Source: Begonia masoniana (lineage: Eukaryota; Streptophyta; Magnoliopsida; Cucurbitales; Begoniaceae). Taken from it: a DNA stretch of 64,000 bases. The stretch covers positions 7,947,387 through 8,011,386 of the forward strand of contig CM039510.1 of NCBI GenBank assembly GCA_022432975.1, read 5' to 3'. Positions 59,736-64,000 of the stretch are shown here, in pieces (within the stretch, counting starts at the first letter, position 1; every line of letters starts with the position of its first letter). The notes under the pieces were generated by a model. It saw nothing but the letters and a program-made list of their open reading frames with translations. It was not told the DNA's origin and did not search any database. Position numbers and translations under genes: made by a program.

Positions 59736-62700
59736 GTGAATCCATCTATGGTTTGTAAATTGATTGAGACTTGTATTAACATAAGCATTACAATGTTAAT
59801 ACAAGAAAATATGTTTGTCAAAATATTGTAATATGACATAGAGTTTCTATGGCAATCAAAATGGAATGTAGTTATATTATCTGTATAGATAGAAGAATAT
59901 AAATTTTATTTAAGAGACAAAAATGTAGTTAATAATAATAGATTAGCTTAATATGATTAATGTGATAAAAAAAATAAAATGTTACATGTAATTAAAGTGT
60001 ATTAAAGTGTATTATATGTAACACCAGAAAAATTCATAAATACAATTGTCAAGTACGTGCCTTGTATTTTAGGATTTTTATCGTTTATATTATGATTAGA
60101 AATGTAATAGGAAATTTATAATAGGTATGTGAGGTAAAATAGGTAATTGGATCAAGGAAATAAACTAGAAAAGAGTAAGTATTAGTTAGAATCTAATGAT
60201 TTAGGAATATAATTTAGGTGGGTGGTCTTGGGCCAATAGAAGCTTGCCACCTCACCTCGGCTTCTCAAGGAAACCACCCCATTTTTTAAAGTTTTCTAAA
60301 TGAAAAACTAACCCAAAAAGGCAAAAACTATCATTCTTCATTTTACCCCTCCCCCCTCCCGCATAAGTTCTCCTTTCCTCTCCCTCACAAGCTCTCTCAT
60401 TCCCTCTCTCACGGCCGACGCCTCTCCTCTTCCTCCTCACGGTTCATCTTCCACGCCAAGCTAAGCCCCCTTCCTCTCTTCTCTAGTTTCGATTTTTGAA
60501 GACAAATCTCCTCTCCCTCTCTAGGGCTTTCAAGTGGAAAGGAACCCACTTTCTCCTCTACGGCTCCAAGGTTAGTTTTTGAGTTTTCTTGGTTAAATTG
60601 CTTGTATTTTGGATTAGAATTGATAAATGCAGATTATTGGTCAATCGTGTTATTGTTAGTGGTAGTTTCGTGAGAATTTGTGTCTCATGCTCTCTCCAAT
60701 TTCCTTGTCCTTTTCCACTAACCTAATCTCGATTCGGTGTAGCGATTTTTAGTTTAGTTAAGTTCGGTTCCGACCTATGAACGACCGAATTGCGAATCAA
60801 ACCGAACATAATTGAAAATCTTCGTTTTTAATTTTGAAAAACGAATTAGAATCGAAGAATTACCAAGAAAAATCGGTTGAGATCAAGTTCTGTCAATTTA
60901 ATTTTTCGTTTTTTTCAAGAAGAATGGGGTCCACGGTTCCTCAACTTTTCCGAAAGAATTTAATGGTTCTTTCAAAGTCATGAGAAATACTATGTACCCG
61001 TTTGAGGTTGTTGAAAAAGTTTGCAAGTTTTTATTTTAGAATTTGAACTTTATTTTAAGATTTGGTAAAATAAAAATTTTCAACCCTTTTTTTTAAAGTT
61101 ACGTCAATTTTGACAAGCTTAAAAAAGGTAAGTTTTGACATATTTCTATTTTTAAATTTTTTGAATAATGACATTTAACCATTAAATTTTTTTTCACGTT
61201 CTTTTTACTTCTCTTTAAATTTTAATGTACTTTTATATAATTTAATAATTGAATATCATAATTTATTAACTAGGTGTTTATAGTTCGGCAGAGAATAAAA
61301 ATCAATTTTGCTAAAAGAGTGGCAAATTTTGATATCTACAATCGGAAGCTTACAATTAATTATAGCAAGACTCCAAAAACATTGGACTTAATCAATGTAT
61401 GCAATAATAACGAAGTTCTTGGATAAAAATAATATCTAGAATAAAAAAAATAATGTCTCGTTATAAACATTCATTTATGAAAAGATGTCTCGAACTAGTA
61501 TGATAAATATAGTTGATTATTAATATAAAAGTAATGTTATAAGTTATTATTCCAGAAATGGAAGCTCTGAACTGAAGAATGGTAATATCTATGCCTGCGA
61601 TGTCTTCGTCACTATTAATATTCTGCTGATCCATACTGATGTTGAGATTTCTGCTTTGATTGTTGAAGAACTATGTAGGGCTCCAGCTCCACTATCTTGC
61701 AAATCCTTGTTTTCAATTTCACTTTTTTCCGATCTGACGTAATTTAGCAATATCAATATCCATGCAAAAAATGAGAATGAATTCATAAATTTTGAAGAAA
61801 AGAATATAGGATAATGGACTCTTGAATGACTCGTCATAACAACAAAAAACTATTTTTTATACATTTCATATGACATGTTATTTTGATGTTATGGCTTTAG
61901 TTATTTTCATGCATCTTATTATTTGACGCGTGTAACTGTAAATGATTTGATTTTTGACATAGAGTAGAAATGAAGAAAGAAGTATAATACAATACCAGAG
62001 TGTTGCTAATGTCAGATAAAACTTTTCTTCTAGCCTCGACAGGCTTGTCAGCTAATGCACTTTGAGGTAACATTGCTCCATGTGAAGCAAGACCATGGTT
62101 TCTATCTGTTTCATCAATTTCAGAACCATTTCCATTTTCTTCAACTTGCATCTGAAATTGCACATCCTGCTCACTTTTCCCATCTGAGATTTCAGAACCA
62201 TTTCATGTGGTTGCTTAGTCTCTAAATGTACAAATCGAGATGAGAAAAAGTGAGCAGGATGTGCAATCTCAGATGCAAGTTGAAGAAAATGGAAATGGTT
62301 CTGAAATTGATGAAATAGATAGAAACCAGGGTCTTGCTTCGCATGGAACAATGTTACTTCAAAGTGCATTAGATGACAAGCCTGTCGAGGCTAGAAGAAA
62401 AGTTTTATCTGACATTAACAACACTCTGGTATTGTATTATACTTCTTTCTTCATTTCTACTCTATGTCAAAAATCAAATCATTTACAGTTACACGCGTCA
62501 AATAATAAGATGCATGAAAATAATTAAAGCCATAACATCAAAATAACATGCCATATGAAATGTATAAAAAATAGTTTTTTGTTGTTATGGCGAGTCATTT
62601 AAAAGTCCATTATCCTATATTCTTTTCTTCAAAATTTATGAATTAATTCTCATTTTTTGCATGGATTTTGATATTGCTAAATTACGTCAGATCGGAGAAA

Positions 62701-64000
62701 AGTGAAATTGAAAACAAGGATTTGCAAGATAGTGGAGCTGGAGCCCTACATAGTTCTTCAGCAATCAAAGCAGAAATCTCAACATCAGTATGGATCAGCA
62801 GAATATTAATAGTGACGAAGACGTCACAGACATAGATATTACCATACTTCAGTTCAGAGCTTCTATTTCTGGAATAATAACTTATTACTTTTATATTAAT
62901 AATCAACTTTCTTTTTATAAATGAATGTTTATAACGAGACATTATTTTTTTTTATTCTAGATATTATTTTTATCCAAGAACTTCGTTATTATTGCATACA
63001 TTGATTAAGTCCAATGTTTTTGGAGTCTTGCTATAATTAATTGTAAGCTTCCGATTGTAGATATCAAAATTTGCCACTCTTTTAGCAAAATTGATTTTTA
63101 TTCTATGCCAGACTATAAACACCTAGTAAAAAAATGGAGATTATTAAGTTTCAAGCTACCTCTTCTTTGATATCCTAGGCTATACATGTCAATTGGGCAT
63201 TCTCAAATGATGAAAAACGCAGCACAGCAGGTATTGTATTTTGCTTGGTCCATATTTGGTTTCTTAGTCTTCTTCAAAGCAACAATCTCCATAATGGTCC
63301 AACAAAGGTGAGTATCGTTGTATAGCTAATGAACTTGCTGAGACTGAATTGCATCTCTCTCCATCGATTGTTCTAGTTATTCTGTATGACAATGTTAGTG
63401 TCACGTATCTCTTCACCAACCTGGTGTTTCATTGCACATAAAAAAAAGTGGCATCTAATAAGATAGTTGATAAAGCACAAAATCTCATTCATTTAATGTG
63501 GTTTCATCGTATTTTTATCGTTTGAAATCTTAGCTTTTGATCGAATTTCATATTTTGTACGTTGTGATGAATATAAGATGTTCCATAATAAGACGTGTCC
63601 ACTCCTTATGGTCACGTCGCTAGAATACTATCAAACAGGAAATTTGAAAATAAAATTTTCATTCTATTATGTGAGATATTTTTAGGGGTTAGACTAAGAA
63701 ATTTGAAGGGAGAACAAGTATAGATTAGGAGAGAGAAAGACTAGGTGAAATTTTTTTGAAAAAGAGTAGATCTCCTTTTCACAGGGAGATACAAAAAGAG
63801 AGAGAAGAGGAGATTTCGAGGAGGAGATTTTAAATTCAAAAAATGCTTAGAGAATGATGCTATTCTTTTTCTTCTTTTAATAAATAGATTAATTGAAGTT
63901 TTGATTCATCAAATAACCGTGAGATTTACTCTTTTTCTTATTGAATATTCATATATATTTTTTGCTTTATGTCATTATTATTTTGTGGATTGTTTGAACC
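59736..64000 (-). repeat. Block copy C (reverse complement of 4469-8755)
   Basis: Runs backward through the block seen at the start of the window and reaches the equivalent of position 4469 at the window edge. It is nearly identical to copy A. It includes the LTR-derived fragment (60017 to about 61268) and the gene-fragment inverted repeat (61269-63127). It presumably continues beyond the window. Confidence 0.95.
61269..63127. repeat. Gene-fragment inverted repeat, copy C
   Basis: Clean third copy of the structure at 5345-7203, centre near 62225. Both arms keep the open RKVLSDISN/RKVLSDINN fragment (61897-62163 minus; 62240-62527 plus) without frame breaks. Confidence 0.92.

Overview
This is nuclear DNA of a flowering plant, most likely a eudicot; I cannot name the species. 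Spliced plant genes with GT-AG introns, Ty3/gypsy and TRIM-type LTR retrotransposons, a hAT-like element and a MULE fragment show this. There are no bacterial operons. Most of the window is repeats, and real coding sequence is a small share.

Layout. 1-1.4 kb: microsatellites and a 540-bp-spaced duplication. 1.4-8.8 kb: an AT-rich block (copy A) holding a 1.86-kb long inverted repeat of a gene fragment, followed by an LTR fragment. 9.5-12.9 kb: broken gene pieces (an FAD oxidoreductase, and a RIO2 kinase piece fused to unrelated sequence) and a truncated reverse LTR. 13.0-14.7 kb: five intact 3' exons of a FOREVER YOUNG-like short-chain dehydrogenase. 16.1-24.2 kb (minus): a complete seven-exon tRNA adenosine deaminase gene (TAD2). 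It has an inverted pair of LTRs in intron 2 and a 0.49-kb polypurine tract inside exon 5. 25-29 kb: a MULE transposase remnant, a hairpin-rich GC block and a hAT-like element. 31.3-32.1 kb: a miniature LTR element with a 146-bp solo LTR nested inside it. 33.9-39.0 kb: 5' LTR plus gag-protease-partial RT of a Ty3/gypsy element. 39.0-45.7 kb: a second, broken copy of the 3' part of TAD2, with a nested insertion (an array of three TRIM LTRs with a 2.47-kb solo LTR inside) in its exon 4. 46,203-46,302: a 100-N gap. 46.3-64.0 kb: copy B of the early block, then a large palindrome centred near 56,665 whose right arm (copy C) runs back through the same block in reverse.

The parts are linked by duplication. 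Copies B and C carry the same LTR-element insertion at the same site, while copy A has the empty site. TAD2 is present as one complete copy with a damaged exon 5 and one partial copy with a sound exon 5 but other lesions. Copy B up to about 51.5 kb differs from copy A mostly by small indels, which looks like unpolished long-read sequence, so part of the architecture after the gap may be an assembly artefact.

The most unusual signals are the long gene-fragment hairpin, two arrays of perfect short hairpins in GC-rich blocks (41.3-41.5 kb and 26.3-26.6 kb), an array of seven TGACGTCA palindromes in an LTR, and LTR elements whose internal region is only about 70 bp.
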